The notes below the pieces were generated by a model. It had not been told where the DNA came from and searched no databases. It worked only from the letters and a program-made list of their open reading frames with translations. A DNA stretch of 64,000 nucleotides from Microbacterium sp. SORGH_AS_0969. Its GTDB lineage: Bacteria; Actinomycetota; Actinomycetes; Actinomycetales; Microbacteriaceae. This document shows positions 1-8,008 of the stretch, one piece after another (the stretch's first letter is position 1; every line of letters starts with the position of its first letter). The stretch is taken from contig NZ_JAUTAG010000001.1 of NCBI RefSeq assembly GCF_030818255.1, positions 3,348,001 to 3,412,000 on the forward strand. The letters are read 5' to 3'. Both the position numbers and the translations under genes were made by a program.

Positions 1-205
1 ACGCGTCGGTGAGCGGCGCGGTGCTGTCCACCAGCGTCAGGACGAGGTTGGGCTGGAAGACGTCCTGCCGCTCGCGGAGGGTGAGCACGAGTTCGGCGCC
101 CTGGTACTCCGAAGCGACGAAGCTGTCGGGATAGGTAACGATCGCGTGCGGGGTCCGTACCTCAAGGACGTCGGGAACGCGTCGGTCGGCGGTCGAGAAC
201 TTCAC
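1..205 (-). CDS. Unrecognised protein, N-terminal part only (cut by window edge)
   Basis: Only the first 68 residues are in the window. The GTG start at 205 overlaps the stop of the upstream gene by 4 bp (GTGA), so this is the fourth gene of a coupled minus-strand operon. The visible part has no signal peptide or membrane segment and reads as alternating beta-like stretches (for example VLEVRTPHAIVTYPDSF). I do not recognise the family. Because it follows WXG/ESX-like genes it may belong to the same secretion-related cassette, but nothing in the visible residues shows a function. Confidence 0.6.
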   Translation of the reverse strand, partial: MKFSTADRRVPDVLEVRTPHAIVTYPDSFVASEYQGAELVLTLRERQDVFQPNLVLTLVDSTAPLTDA

Positions 206-531
206 GCGCGGCCGCCTTTCGTCGTCGGGTCGCCGCGCAGGGTGAGGTACCACGCGGGGAGAAGGAAGCGGGGGAGCCAGAACGCCCCGACGATCGCCAC
301 GACGAGCAGGATCGCCGCGACCGCGAGCAGGACGAAGAACACCTCTCGCGAGTACGACTCCACGAGCAGGGCCACGGATGCCACGGCGAACGCCGCACCC
401 AACCACAGCCAGGCGAATCCGATCGTGCTGCCGAATCCGCGGCGCGCGCGGATCCACCCCTTCCATCGACCGGTGTAGGCGACGACGCCGAGAACGAGGA
501 ACACGACCCCGAGGAGAAGCCCGACGGTCAC
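202..531 (-). CDS. Small three-helix membrane protein
   Basis: A 109-residue protein with three hydrophobic segments at about residues 2-19, 38-58 and 64-86, and a basic loop (RARR) between the first two. The GTG start at 531 overlaps the stop of the preceding WXG-like gene by 4 bp and its own stop overlaps the next gene by 4 bp, so it is translated as part of the cassette. I do not recognise a family. A small membrane protein next to a secreted, glycine-zipper protein could be a partner or immunity-type protein; that is inference from position only. Confidence 0.75.
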   Translation of the reverse strand: MTVGLLLGVVFLVLGVVAYTGRWKGWIRARRGFGSTIGFAWLWLGAAFAVASVALLVESYSREVFFVLLAVAAILLVVAIVGAFWLPRFLLPAWYLTLRGDPTTKGGRA

Positions 532-1745
532 AGGACGTTCCCCGGCTGCGCCCCGATCGGCCCCGGCGCCATGATCTCGACGTTCTCTTGACGGACGTCG
601 TCCACCACGTCCTGCGCGACCGCTTGACCGCCCATGCCACCCAGGACGCCGCCGATCACACCGCCGATGATCCCGCCGATGATGGTTCCCGGGCCGGGGA
701 AGATCGATCCGATGCTCGCACCGAGGAGAGCGCCGCCCCAGCCGCCACCGGCTCCACCCGCGACGGACGCGCTGCCGATCACGACGGTGTCGACGACGGC
801 CTCTTCCTGCCGCTGATCCTCCGACCAGTCCGGGTGCCGCGTGAGGGTGTCGTTGTAGCTCTCGCCGTATACACCCCAGTACGTGAGTCCGGCGCCGAGC
901 AGCCCCAGCGCCTTACCGGCGCGGCCGGCCCACTCCGGTGGCGTGCCCACTTTGTCGGGAGCGAACTGCGGCTGGCCCTGCCAGCCCGGCAGACCCGAGA
1001 CGCGGGGAGGGGTGTCGGGCAGCAGATTGCTCTCGAGCATCAGGATGCCGGAGGGGCTGCGCACCCACACCTGTCCATCGATCATGGTGCGCGGCCACGT
1101 CGGGTTGATCTGGCCCGCGGTGAGCGTGATCTCGTCGGGCAGGAGGGCTCCGGGACCCGGGACCATGAGCGTGCCGCGGTACCGCTGCAGGAGCTCGGCG
1201 GCGAGACCCTGCGTGCCCGAGCCGATGTTGCCGTTGACGATCTCGAGGCCGTCGTTCATCGACCACGAGGCTGACGTCCGAAGCGCGCGCAGCGCTCGCG
1301 CGCACTCCTGGTCGGCCGCGACCACATCGCCCTCGAACACCGATCGCCTCTGCGCGACGTCCCACACCGTGGGGGCGCTCGGGTCACGGTCGTCCATCGG
1401 CAGGTCGAGCTGCTCGTCGACGGTGGCGAGGTCGGCCACCAGGGCGGCGCGCCGCGCCTCGAGCGACGTCAGGGTGTCGGCGTAGGTCCGCAGGGCCGAG
1501 ACGGCAGCCGTGAGAGCGGTCTCGAGGTCGTCGACGGTCGTCGGCACAGGCGCCATCGCGCCGTACGCCGTCTGCGCTTCGGGAGCGTGATAGACCGCGC
1601 TCAGACCACCCCAGGTGGTCGTGATGTCGGTCGAGGCGTCGTCGAGTCCGTCCAATGCCGCGGCGAGGGTGTCGGCGGCCGCCGATACCGCTGCCGAGCT
1701 GGGCACCGTGACGAGCGGCCCGGTTCCGGTGAACGGCGTGCTCAC
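528..1745 (-). CDS. WXG100/LXG-like secreted protein with C-terminal glycine-zipper segment
   Basis: A 405-residue protein. The first ~150 residues are alanine-rich helices with a W-G-G turn at residues 45-47 (TTTWGG), the layout of WXG100/LXG substrates of type VII (ESX-like) secretion. The middle has no recognisable domain. Residues ~330-374 are a dense glycine-zipper stretch with repeated GG(I/V)IGG units, as found in membrane-inserting domains, followed by a short polar tail. GTG start at 1745 overlaps the upstream stop by 4 bp. No ESX core components (EccC, EccD) are in the window. Function is inferred from architecture: a likely type VII substrate, possibly membrane-active. Confidence 0.65.
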   Translation of the reverse strand: MSTPFTGTGPLVTVPSSAAVSAAADTLAAALDGLDDASTDITTTWGGLSAVYHAPEAQTAYGAMAPVPTTVDDLETALTAAVSALRTYADTLTSLEARRAALVADLATVDEQLDLPMDDRDPSAPTVWDVAQRRSVFEGDVVAADQECARALRALRTSASWSMNDGLEIVNGNIGSGTQGLAAELLQRYRGTLMVPGPGALLPDEITLTAGQINPTWPRTMIDGQVWVRSPSGILMLESNLLPDTPPRVSGLPGWQGQPQFAPDKVGTPPEWAGRAGKALGLLGAGLTYWGVYGESYNDTLTRHPDWSEDQRQEEAVVDTVVIGSASVAGGAGGGWGGALLGASIGSIFPGPGTIIGGIIGGVIGGVLGGMGGQAVAQDVVDDVRQENVEIMAPGPIGAQPGNVL

Positions 1746-2056
1746 GGCTGAACGCCGCTCATCGTCGACTGCGTCTGCGCCGCCATGTCGTCGTCGGCCT
1801 GCTCGTAGAACGAGATCACGCTCTCGGTCGTCTCGGTGACCGTGCTGACGTGCCGTCGGAGAGCGGCGAGGCGGATCAGGAACGGGTCGGCGGCAACCTC
1901 GCTGAGCGCGGTCGAGGTCTCACCGTCGCCGACAGCCGTCTGGACTGCGTCGAAGGCGTTCGCGGTCGCGGTCACGACATCGTCGATGGCCTGGGCGTGT
2001 TCGTCGGTTGCACGGCAGACGGCGCGCGCCTGTACGGGATCGATGCTCCATGTCAC
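1742..2056 (-). CDS. Small helical ESX-type protein, DUF6507-like
   Basis: A 104-residue protein predicted to be almost all helix, starting MTWSIDPVQARAV, a pattern I associate with the actinobacterial DUF6507 family found next to WXG100 genes. There is no signal peptide and no membrane segment. It is the first gene of the cassette; its stop overlaps the GTG of the next gene. A possible -10 box (TAGCCT) on the minus strand lies at 2101-2096, about 40 nt upstream of the GTG start. The likely role is partner or chaperone of the 405-residue protein for type VII export; the family assignment is from memory of the sequence pattern and moderately sure. Confidence 0.65.
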   Translation of the reverse strand: MTWSIDPVQARAVCRATDEHAQAIDDVVTATANAFDAVQTAVGDGETSTALSEVAADPFLIRLAALRRHVSTVTETTESVISFYEQADDDMAAQTQSTMSGVQP

Positions 2057-2145
2057 GGTGATGGCATCCCTTCATCCGGGGGGTCCGTACGTTCCAGGCT
2101 ACCCAGGGCGCTCGCGTGTCCGACCCTCGCGGTAGCGTGGACATC

Positions 2146-2874
2146 GTGAACGCCGACCCCGCCGACCAGCGCAAACTGCTCGATCTCGCCGACCTCGATG
2201 CCCGGATCCGGCACGATGAGCGTGTCGCGGGCAACCCGCCGCAAGCGGCGGAGGTGCGCGACCTGCTCGCCCAGCGCGCCACGCTGACCCAGGAACTGTC
2301 GAGTCGAGCCAACGCCCGCGACGACCTGACGGCTGAGATCGCGCGCCTCGAGTCCGACGTCAAGGTCGTCGACGCACGCATCGCGCGCGACACCGAGCGG
2401 CTCGCCGCCTCGTCGAACCCGAAGCAGGCGCAGGGCTTCGAGAGCGAGCTCGCCGCTCTCGCGCGTCGCAAGAGCGATCTCGAAGACCTCGAGATCGAAC
2501 TCATGGAGCGGCTCGAGAGCGCGGATGCCGCTGTCGCCGAGCAAGAGGCTCTGATCACCGAGACCAACGCCCGCGGTGCGGAGCTGAGCGCCGAAGCCAA
2601 GCGGGTCGTGGCCGAGGCCACCGAGCGGCTCGAGGGAGCCCGCCGTGACCGCGAGGCCGTGGCCGGCTCCGTGCCGGCGGATCTGGTCGCGCTCTACGAG
2701 CGCCTGGCCGCGCGCGGAAACGGTGCCGGTCTCCTCCGGGCCGGTGCGTGCGAAGCGTGTCGCATGGTTCTGCCCCCGAGCGATCTGGCGGCCGTCCGCC
2801 GCGCGCAGACCGACGAGGTCGTCTTCTGCCCCGAGTGCGGGGCGATCCTCGTGCGCACCGAAGAATCGCGGTGA
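2146..2874 (+). CDS. Coiled-coil protein with C-terminal C4 zinc ribbon
   Basis: A 242-residue protein: long heptad-like coiled coil over about residues 10-175, then a C4 zinc ribbon (CEAC about residue 204, CPEC about residue 233). This matches the conserved bacterial 'zinc ribbon domain' family (Rv2229c type), cytoplasmic, of unproven function. In-frame sequence continues upstream to an ATG at 2116, but a TAGCGT -10 box at 2133-2138 stands 7 nt before the GTG at 2146, so I choose 2146 as a leaderless start. It is divergent from the ESX-like cassette and directly followed by the polymerase gene. Confidence 0.85.
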   Translation: MNADPADQRKLLDLADLDARIRHDERVAGNPPQAAEVRDLLAQRATLTQELSSRANARDDLTAEIARLESDVKVVDARIARDTERLAASSNPKQAQGFESELAALARRKSDLEDLEIELMERLESADAAVAEQEALITETNARGAELSAEAKRVVAEATERLEGARRDREAVAGSVPADLVALYERLAARGNGAGLLRAGACEACRMVLPPSDLAAVRRAQTDEVVFCPECGAILVRTEESR

Positions 2875-2967
2875 AGCGCCCTGGCGTCCGCGGCCTCTGA
2901 CGCGGTCGTCGTCGGACGGACGGCATCCGGTGATGTCGCCCTGATCGATCTGGATGCCACGGGCACC

Positions 2968-4596
2968 GTGACCTCCACCGTCGCCGTCCGGGCGTCCGAC
3001 GTCACCCGTGCGATCCACGACCGCGAGACGACCGGGCCGGTCCGCTGGATCTGGAGCGACACGCGGACCTGGTACCCCGGTCTGCTCACCGCGGGCGTTC
3101 GCGTGGGGCGAGCCTGGGACCTCCGCCTCGTGCACGCGCTCCTCCGCGATGCCGCAGCCGTCACCGACGACCACGGTCTGCGTGCCGCTCGCGCCTGGGA
3201 CGCGGTCGCAGCCGACACCGTCGCGGCCGACACGCTGTTCGACCTCGCCGACACGGCATCCGGCCTTCCCGACACCGCAGACGCGGCGCTCGAGGAGTAT
3301 CGCCGTCAGCGCGCCGCCATCGACGGCGCCTCCACGCCGGCTGCGCTGCGCCTCCTGTGCGCGGCCGAGTCGGCGGGCGCACTTCTCGCGGTCGAGCTGC
3401 ATGAGACCGGCTTGCCATGGAGCGTCGAGGCGCACGGCATCCTACTGGCGCGGGAGCTGGGGGAGCGGCGCGGCCAGGCTCTCCCCACCCGCATCGAGGA
3501 GTCCGCGGCACGCGTGCGCGCGGCTCTCGGCGACCCGTCGGCGTCGCTCGACTCGCAGCCACGTCTGCTGCGGTCGCTCCATCGCGCCGGTCTCTTCGTC
3601 GAATCGACGAGCAAGTGGGAGCTGTCCGAGCACGACCATCCGGTGGTGGAACCCCTCCTGGCGTACAAGAAGCTGATGCGCCTGTACACCGCGAACGGGT
3701 GGGCGTGGATGTCGGAGTGGGTTAACGACGGCCGGTTCCGGCCCGTGTACGTGCCGGCGGGCGTCGTCACCGGCCGCTGGGCGTCATCCGGCGGGGGAGC
3801 GCTGCAGATTCCCCGGGCGCTCCGTGTCGCGGTTCGCGCCGACCCGGGGTGGACGCTCGTCACGGCCGACGTGGCGCAGCTGGAACCCCGCGTCCTGGCG
3901 GCGATGGCGCGCGACACCGCTCTCGCCGACGCCGCGCGCGGCCGCGACCTGTACGCGGGTGTCGTCGAGGCCGGCGCGGTGGCCACGCGCGCCGAGGCGA
4001 AGATCGCGATGCTCGGGGCGATGTACGGCGCGACGACCGGGGAGAGCGGCCGTCTCCTTCCCCGTCTGCGGCGCACCTTCCCCCGGGCCATGGCGCTCGT
4101 CGACCATGCGGCGCGCGTCGGCGAAGAGGGCGGTGTCGTGTCGACGTGGCTCGGCCGCACCTCGCCCGGACCGGGCGAGGCGTGGCGTGCGGTGCAGTCG
4201 CGGGCCGGCGACGCCGAGGCATCCGGGATCGACGAGACCCGCGCCCGCCGCTCCGCGCGCGACCGGGGGCGCTTCACGCGCAACTTCGTGGTGCAGGGAA
4301 CGGCCGCCGAATGGGCTCTCGCCTGGCTCGCCGATCTGCGCGGGCGCCTCGCGGCTTTCGAACCCATGGATGCCGCGGACGCCGCGCCCCGCTCCGGCCC
4401 GGTGTTCGAGCGCCGCCCGCACCTGGCGTTCTACCTGCACGACGAGATCATCGTGCACACGCCGGTCGTTCACGCCGAGGCCGTCGCCGCGGCCGTCCGC
4501 GAGTCGGCGGCGACCGCTCAACGCCTTCTCTTCGGCTCGTTCCCCCTGGACTTCCCGCTCGACCTCCGAATCGGCGAGACGGCGGAGAAGGCGTGA
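2968..4596 (+). CDS. Family A DNA polymerase (bifunctional 3'-5' exonuclease/polymerase type)
   Basis: A DNA polymerase I-like protein lacking the 5' nuclease domain, of the actinobacterial 'bifunctional 3'-5' exonuclease/DNA polymerase' family. The polymerase motifs are visible: motif A TADVAQLEPRVLA around residue 301 with the metal-binding Asp, motif B as RAEAKIAMLGAMYG, and motif C FYLHDEIIVHT near the C-terminus. The N-terminal exonuclease-like part lacks obvious acidic Exo motifs and is probably degenerate. The first standard start is the GTG at 2968, but clear in-frame coding (VVVGRTASGDVAL) continues upstream to the previous gene's stop at 2874 with no ATG, GTG or TTG, so the true start is uncertain (see findings). 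Confidence 0.85.
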   Translation: MTSTVAVRASDVTRAIHDRETTGPVRWIWSDTRTWYPGLLTAGVRVGRAWDLRLVHALLRDAAAVTDDHGLRAARAWDAVAADTVAADTLFDLADTASGLPDTADAALEEYRRQRAAIDGASTPAALRLLCAAESAGALLAVELHETGLPWSVEAHGILLARELGERRGQALPTRIEESAARVRAALGDPSASLDSQPRLLRSLHRAGLFVESTSKWELSEHDHPVVEPLLAYKKLMRLYTANGWAWMSEWVNDGRFRPVYVPAGVVTGRWASSGGGALQIPRALRVAVRADPGWTLVTADVAQLEPRVLAAMARDTALADAARGRDLYAGVVEAGAVATRAEAKIAMLGAMYGATTGESGRLLPRLRRTFPRAMALVDHAARVGEEGGVVSTWLGRTSPGPGEAWRAVQSRAGDAEASGIDETRARRSARDRGRFTRNFVVQGTAAEWALAWLADLRGRLAAFEPMDAADAAPRSGPVFERRPHLAFYLHDEIIVHTPVVHAEAVAAAVRESAATAQRLLFGSFPLDFPLDLRIGETAEKA

Positions 4597-4606
4597 TCGG
4601 CCCGCG

Positions 4607-4612
4607 TAGACT
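4607..4612 (+). promoter_or_regulatory. -10 box of the RNase P RNA gene
   Basis: TAGACT lies 7-8 nt before the apparent 5' end of the RNase P RNA (about 4620). No convincing -35 box is visible 16-18 bp upstream. Confidence 0.5.
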
Positions 4613-4619
4613 CGAGGGT

Positions 4620-5008
4620 GCGAATGGGTCGGCTGGACGGTCGCGTCACGGGTTCGCCCGTGCCGAGGAACGTCCGGGCTCCACAGGGCAGGACGGTGGG
4701 TAACGCCCACCCGGAGCAATCCGCGAGACAGTGCCACAGAGAGCAGACCGCCCCACCGGTCCCTGAGCTTGTCGAAGGGCCGCGGGGTAAGGGTGAAAGG
4801 GTGGTGTAAGAGACCACCGGGGTCGTGGTGACACGACCCGCACGGTAAACCTCGTCCGGAGCAAGGCCAGACAGGGGATGTTGACGCGGCTCGCCGAGTC
4901 CCCGGGTAGGCCGCTTGAGCGGCACGGCAACGTGTCGCCGAGAGAGATGACCGTCCACGGGGCTCACGCCCCCGGACAGAACCCGGCGTACAGGCCGGCC
5001 CATTCGCT
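4620..5008 (+). ncRNA. rnpB: RNase P RNA, bacterial type A
   Basis: Catalytic RNA that removes 5' leaders from pre-tRNAs. All the conserved blocks are present in order: a cagaccgcc block before P12, GGGTAAGGGTGAAAGGGTG, GGTAAACC, CCGGAGCAAGGCCA, GGGTAGGCCGCTTGAG, GACAGAACCCGGC. The 5' strand GGTCGGCTGG pairs with CCGGCC at the 3' end to close P1. The tip of helix P12 is formed by a 20-nt dispersed palindromic repeat at 4760-4779 (see findings). Exact ends are estimated from the P1 helix. Confidence 0.95.
4760..4779. repeat. REP-like palindrome inside RNase P RNA helix P12
   Basis: CCCTGAGCTTGTCGAAGGG forms a small hairpin (CCCT...AGGG, with TTCGACAAGCTCAG on the other strand). I recognise this as a short palindromic sequence repeated in intergenic regions of many GC-rich bacteria. 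Here it lies between cagaccgcc and the GGGTAAGGGTGAAAG core, that is, at the end of helix P12. Confidence 0.7.
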
Positions 5009-5079
5009 TCACGTCACTCGACCAGGCGAGTTCGCGCCGCAGGGGACGGGCCTGTACGCCGATCCGGCGAATGCGCCGG

Positions 5080-5475
5080 TCAGTCGCAGAGCGTCGCCTG
5101 TGCAGCCTGGGCGACGATGACGCCGTCGCCCGGCTGAGCGGAGAGGCCCGCGGGAACGACGAGGATGACCTGGTCCGCGGGCGTTCCGGCCTCGAGCTGC
5201 TCGCACGTGCTCTCACCGAGCGAGACCAACTGATCGTCCGTCGCCGAAGCGAGGTCGCCGAGCTTGCCGCGCACCTCGGTGAGGTAGGCGGCATCCTCCG
5301 ACGAGGCCGGAGTCGCGGTGTCTTCCGGCTCGACGACGACGGTCGTGTCGCCCGATGAGAAGGTCCCGGTCTGTCCGGGCGTGACGGTGATGTTCTCCTC
5401 GGTCGTTTCGCTGGTGCATCCGGCGAGGAGCACAGCGGCGGTGGCGAGGACGAGGACAGCGGGGAGACGTTTCAT
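5080..5475 (-). CDS. DUF732-like lipoprotein
   Basis: A 131-residue exported protein: signal peptide at 1-19 with lipobox LLAGC (lipidated Cys19), then a Thr/Glu-rich low-complexity linker, then a helical domain from about residue 63 with two cysteines (ESTCEQLEAG and the terminal ATLCD). Length, spacing and the two cysteines match DUF732, small cell-envelope proteins of actinobacteria whose function is unknown. It is convergent with rnpB and downstream of ppgK on the same strand, with 46 bp between. Confidence 0.8.
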   Translation of the reverse strand: MKRLPAVLVLATAAVLLAGCTSETTEENITVTPGQTGTFSSGDTTVVVEPEDTATPASSEDAAYLTEVRGKLGDLASATDDQLVSLGESTCEQLEAGTPADQVILVVPAGLSAQPGDGVIVAQAAQATLCD

Positions 5476-5521
5476 GGCTCCACCATAGGAAAGCCGAAAC
5501 GCGTCCGTCAGAAAGACGGCC

Positions 5522-6307
5522 TCACTTGACAGCGGGCAGCGCCTCAGGCACAGGGACGGCCAGCGAGGCTGCGCCGATGATCCCCGCGTTGTTGCGATGC
5601 TTCGCGGGAACGATGGGTGCGCGCAGCTTCAGCAGGGGCAGGAACTGCTCGGAGTGCTTCGAGACCCCGCCGCCCACGACGATCAGGTCGGGGCTGAACA
5701 GGAACTCGACGTAGTCGTAGTACCACTGCAGACGCTTGGCCCACTTCTCCCACGAGAGTTCTTCGCGCTCCATTGCAGAGTAGGCGGCGTACCCCTCGGC
5801 ATCCCGCTTGTGACCGCTGCGCTGCAGATGGCCGAGCTCGCTGTTGGGGACGAGGACGCCGTCGTAGATCAGCGCCGAACCGATGCCGGTGCCGAGCGTC
5901 GTCAGGATGACGAGACCGTCGATGCCCTTCGCGGCGCCGTATCGCACCTCCGCGACACCCGCGACATCGGCGTCATTCGCGAAATGGATGTCGCGCGAGA
6001 GCCCGTGCTCGAAGAACTTCTCCGCCTCGAAGCCGATCCACGACTTCGACACGTTGGCTGCCGAGAGCGTTCGTCCGCCCTTCACGATGGCCGGGAAGGC
6101 CACGCCGAGCGGCAGGTCTGCCGGCGCTTCGAGGGTCTCGAGCACCTCCTTGACGGCGGCGAGCACATCGGCGGGCTCCGCGCCGGCGGGGGTCGCGACC
6201 TTGATGCGATCGCTGACCAACTCCCCGGCATCCAGATCGACGATCCCCGCTTTGATGCCGGTTCCGCCGATGTCCACTCCGACCGCGCGCGACGCATTCG
6301 TTGCCAT
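5522..6307 (-). CDS. ppgK: Polyphosphate glucokinase
   Basis: A 261-residue ROK-family kinase that phosphorylates glucose using polyphosphate or ATP; cytoplasmic entry to glycolysis. Visible: phosphate-binding DIGGTGIKAGIVD near the N-terminus, TLGTGIGSALIYDG, and VVGGGVSKH near the C-terminus. The start ATG at 6307 is preceded by TAGGCT (6320-6315) with a 7-nt gap, a leaderless arrangement; an in-frame ATG at 6370 is less likely. PpgK is typical of actinobacteria. Confidence 0.92.
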   Translation of the reverse strand: MATNASRAVGVDIGGTGIKAGIVDLDAGELVSDRIKVATPAGAEPADVLAAVKEVLETLEAPADLPLGVAFPAIVKGGRTLSAANVSKSWIGFEAEKFFEHGLSRDIHFANDADVAGVAEVRYGAAKGIDGLVILTTLGTGIGSALIYDGVLVPNSELGHLQRSGHKRDAEGYAAYSAMEREELSWEKWAKRLQWYYDYVEFLFSPDLIVVGGGVSKHSEQFLPLLKLRAPIVPAKHRNNAGIIGAASLAVPVPEALPAVK

Positions 6308-6405
6308 GCCCTCCAGCCTATCCAGCCGAGGGGCCTTGATCAGTAGGATCGACAGAGGCACGGCGGACATCCGCCGCGAGCCCGTGACCCACGCGAGGAG
6401 CGATC

Positions 6406-6591
6406 GTGAGCGACGAGAACACGAAGTACTGGTACAACCTGGAGACCCACGAGGTGGAGCAGGGATACGCCTCGCCGGCGATCGACCGTGCCGGGCCCTT
6501 CGACACCGCCGAAGAGGCGGCTCGCGCGCCCGAGATCCTGCGCGAGCGGTCGCGGCAGTGGGCCGAAGACGACGCCCGCGACGACCGCTGA
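6406..6591 (+). CDS. Small conserved actinobacterial protein (61 aa)
   Basis: A short acidic protein starting MSDENTKYWYNLETHEVEQG and ending with a charged helix. It belongs to a small actinobacterial family often misannotated as methionine aminopeptidase or SPOR-related; it has no peptidase fold or catalytic residues. A TAGGAT box at 6345-6350 and an AGGAG ribosome-binding site 7 nt before the GTG support it as a real gene. Function unknown. It is divergent from ppgK and 56 bp upstream of glnA2. Confidence 0.75.
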   Translation: MSDENTKYWYNLETHEVEQGYASPAIDRAGPFDTAEEAARAPEILRERSRQWAEDDARDDR

Positions 6592-6647
6592 CCCGTCGAC
6601 GGCGTCAACCGCTGACCGCACCGTACTGAGAACGAGGGATGACGACG

Positions 6648-7988
6648 ATGGACAAGCAGCGCGATTTCGTTCTGCGCACGATCGAAGAACGCGGCGTGAA
6701 GTTCGTGCGCCTGTGGTTCACGGATGTCGTGGGCACACTGAAGTCGGTGGCGATCGCGCCGGCCGAGGTCGAGGGGGCCTTCACCGAGGGCCTCGGATTC
6801 GACGGCTCGGCCATCGAGGGTCTCACGCGTTCGTACGAGTCGGACCTGCTCGCCCACCCCGACCCGACGACCTTCCAGATCCTGCCGTGGCGCGGCGAGA
6901 TCGACCCCACGGCGCGCATGTTCTGCGACATCACGACGCCCGACGGCCAGCCCGCCGTGGCCGACCCGCGCCACGTGCTCAAGCGCACGCTCGCCAAGGC
7001 CGCCGACGCCGGGTTCACGTTCTACACGCACCCCGAGATCGAGTTCTACCTCCTCAAGTCGTCCCAGCTGGGCGCGGACGGACGCCCCGAGCCCGTCGAC
7101 TCGGCCGGCTACTTCGACAACGTCCCCGGCGGCACGGCTCACGACTTCCGCCGTCGCTCGGTGCGCATGCTCGAAGACCTCGGCATCTCCGTCGAGTTCA
7201 GCCACCACGAGGGCGGCCCCGGCCAGAACGAGATCGACCTGCGCTACGCAGACGCGCTCACGACCGCCGACAACATCATGACCTTCCGCACGGTCGTGAA
7301 GGAGGTCGCGATCGAGCAGGGCGTCTACGCCACGTTCATGCCGAAGCCGATCAGCGGCCAGCCCGGCAGCGGCATGCACACGCACCTGTCGCTCTTCGAG
7401 GGCGACATGAACGCGTTCTACGAAGAGGGCGCGCAGTACCAGCTGTCGAAGGTCGGCCGTCACTTCATCGCGGGCCTGCTGCGCCACGCGAACGAGATCT
7501 CGGCCGTCACCAACCAGTTCGTCAACTCGTACAAGCGCCTGTGGGGCGGCGACGAGGCTCCCAGCTTCATCTGCTGGGGCCACAACAACCGGTCGGCGCT
7601 CGTGCGCGTGCCGCTGTACAAGCCGAACAAGGGTCAGTCGACGCGGGTGGAGTACCGCGCGCTCGACTCCGCCGCGAACCCGTACCTGTCGTACGCGCTC
7701 ATGCTCGCGGCCGGGCTCAAGGGCATCGAAGAGGAGTACGAGCTCCCCGCCGAGGCCGAAGACAACGTGTGGTCGCTCAGCGACGCCGAGCGCCGTGCGC
7801 TCGGATACGCGCCGCTCCCCGCGAGCCTCGACCACGCCCTCGAGTACCTCGAGGAGTCCGAGCTCGTCGCTGAGACACTGGGGGAGACGGTCTTCAAGTA
7901 CGTGCTGCTCAACAAGCGTCGCGAATGGCAGCAGTACCGCGCCCAGGTGACGCCGTTCGAGCTCGCGAGCAACCTCGAGGCACTCTGA
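6648..7988 (+). CDS. glnA2: Type I glutamine synthetase, GlnA2 type
   Basis: A 446-residue glutamine synthetase paralogue. The beta-grasp N-terminus (KFVRLWFTDVVGTLKSV), the metal and ATP motifs (PKPISGQPGSGMHTH) and RVEYRALDSAANPYLSYA are present. The adenylylation tyrosine motif of GlnA1 (LYELPAEE) is absent: the equivalent region reads EEYELPAEAED. The ATG at 6648 has GAGGG 9 nt upstream; an alternative ATG lies at 6639. Order glnA2-glnE-(...)-glnA1 matches other actinobacteria. In some actinobacteria GlnA2-type enzymes act on polyamine or other substrates, so activity on ammonium is not assured. Confidence 0.9.
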   Translation: MDKQRDFVLRTIEERGVKFVRLWFTDVVGTLKSVAIAPAEVEGAFTEGLGFDGSAIEGLTRSYESDLLAHPDPTTFQILPWRGEIDPTARMFCDITTPDGQPAVADPRHVLKRTLAKAADAGFTFYTHPEIEFYLLKSSQLGADGRPEPVDSAGYFDNVPGGTAHDFRRRSVRMLEDLGISVEFSHHEGGPGQNEIDLRYADALTTADNIMTFRTVVKEVAIEQGVYATFMPKPISGQPGSGMHTHLSLFEGDMNAFYEEGAQYQLSKVGRHFIAGLLRHANEISAVTNQFVNSYKRLWGGDEAPSFICWGHNNRSALVRVPLYKPNKGQSTRVEYRALDSAANPYLSYALMLAAGLKGIEEEYELPAEAEDNVWSLSDAERRALGYAPLPASLDHALEYLEESELVAETLGETVFKYVLLNKRREWQQYRAQVTPFELASNLEAL

Positions 7989-8008
7989 CACCGCCCGACA
8001 GGACACCG

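Noticed and set aside
6639-6650. ATG at 6639 as the start of glnA2
   Set aside because: The GAGGG would be directly next to it; at 6648 the spacing is 9 nt, which is normal.
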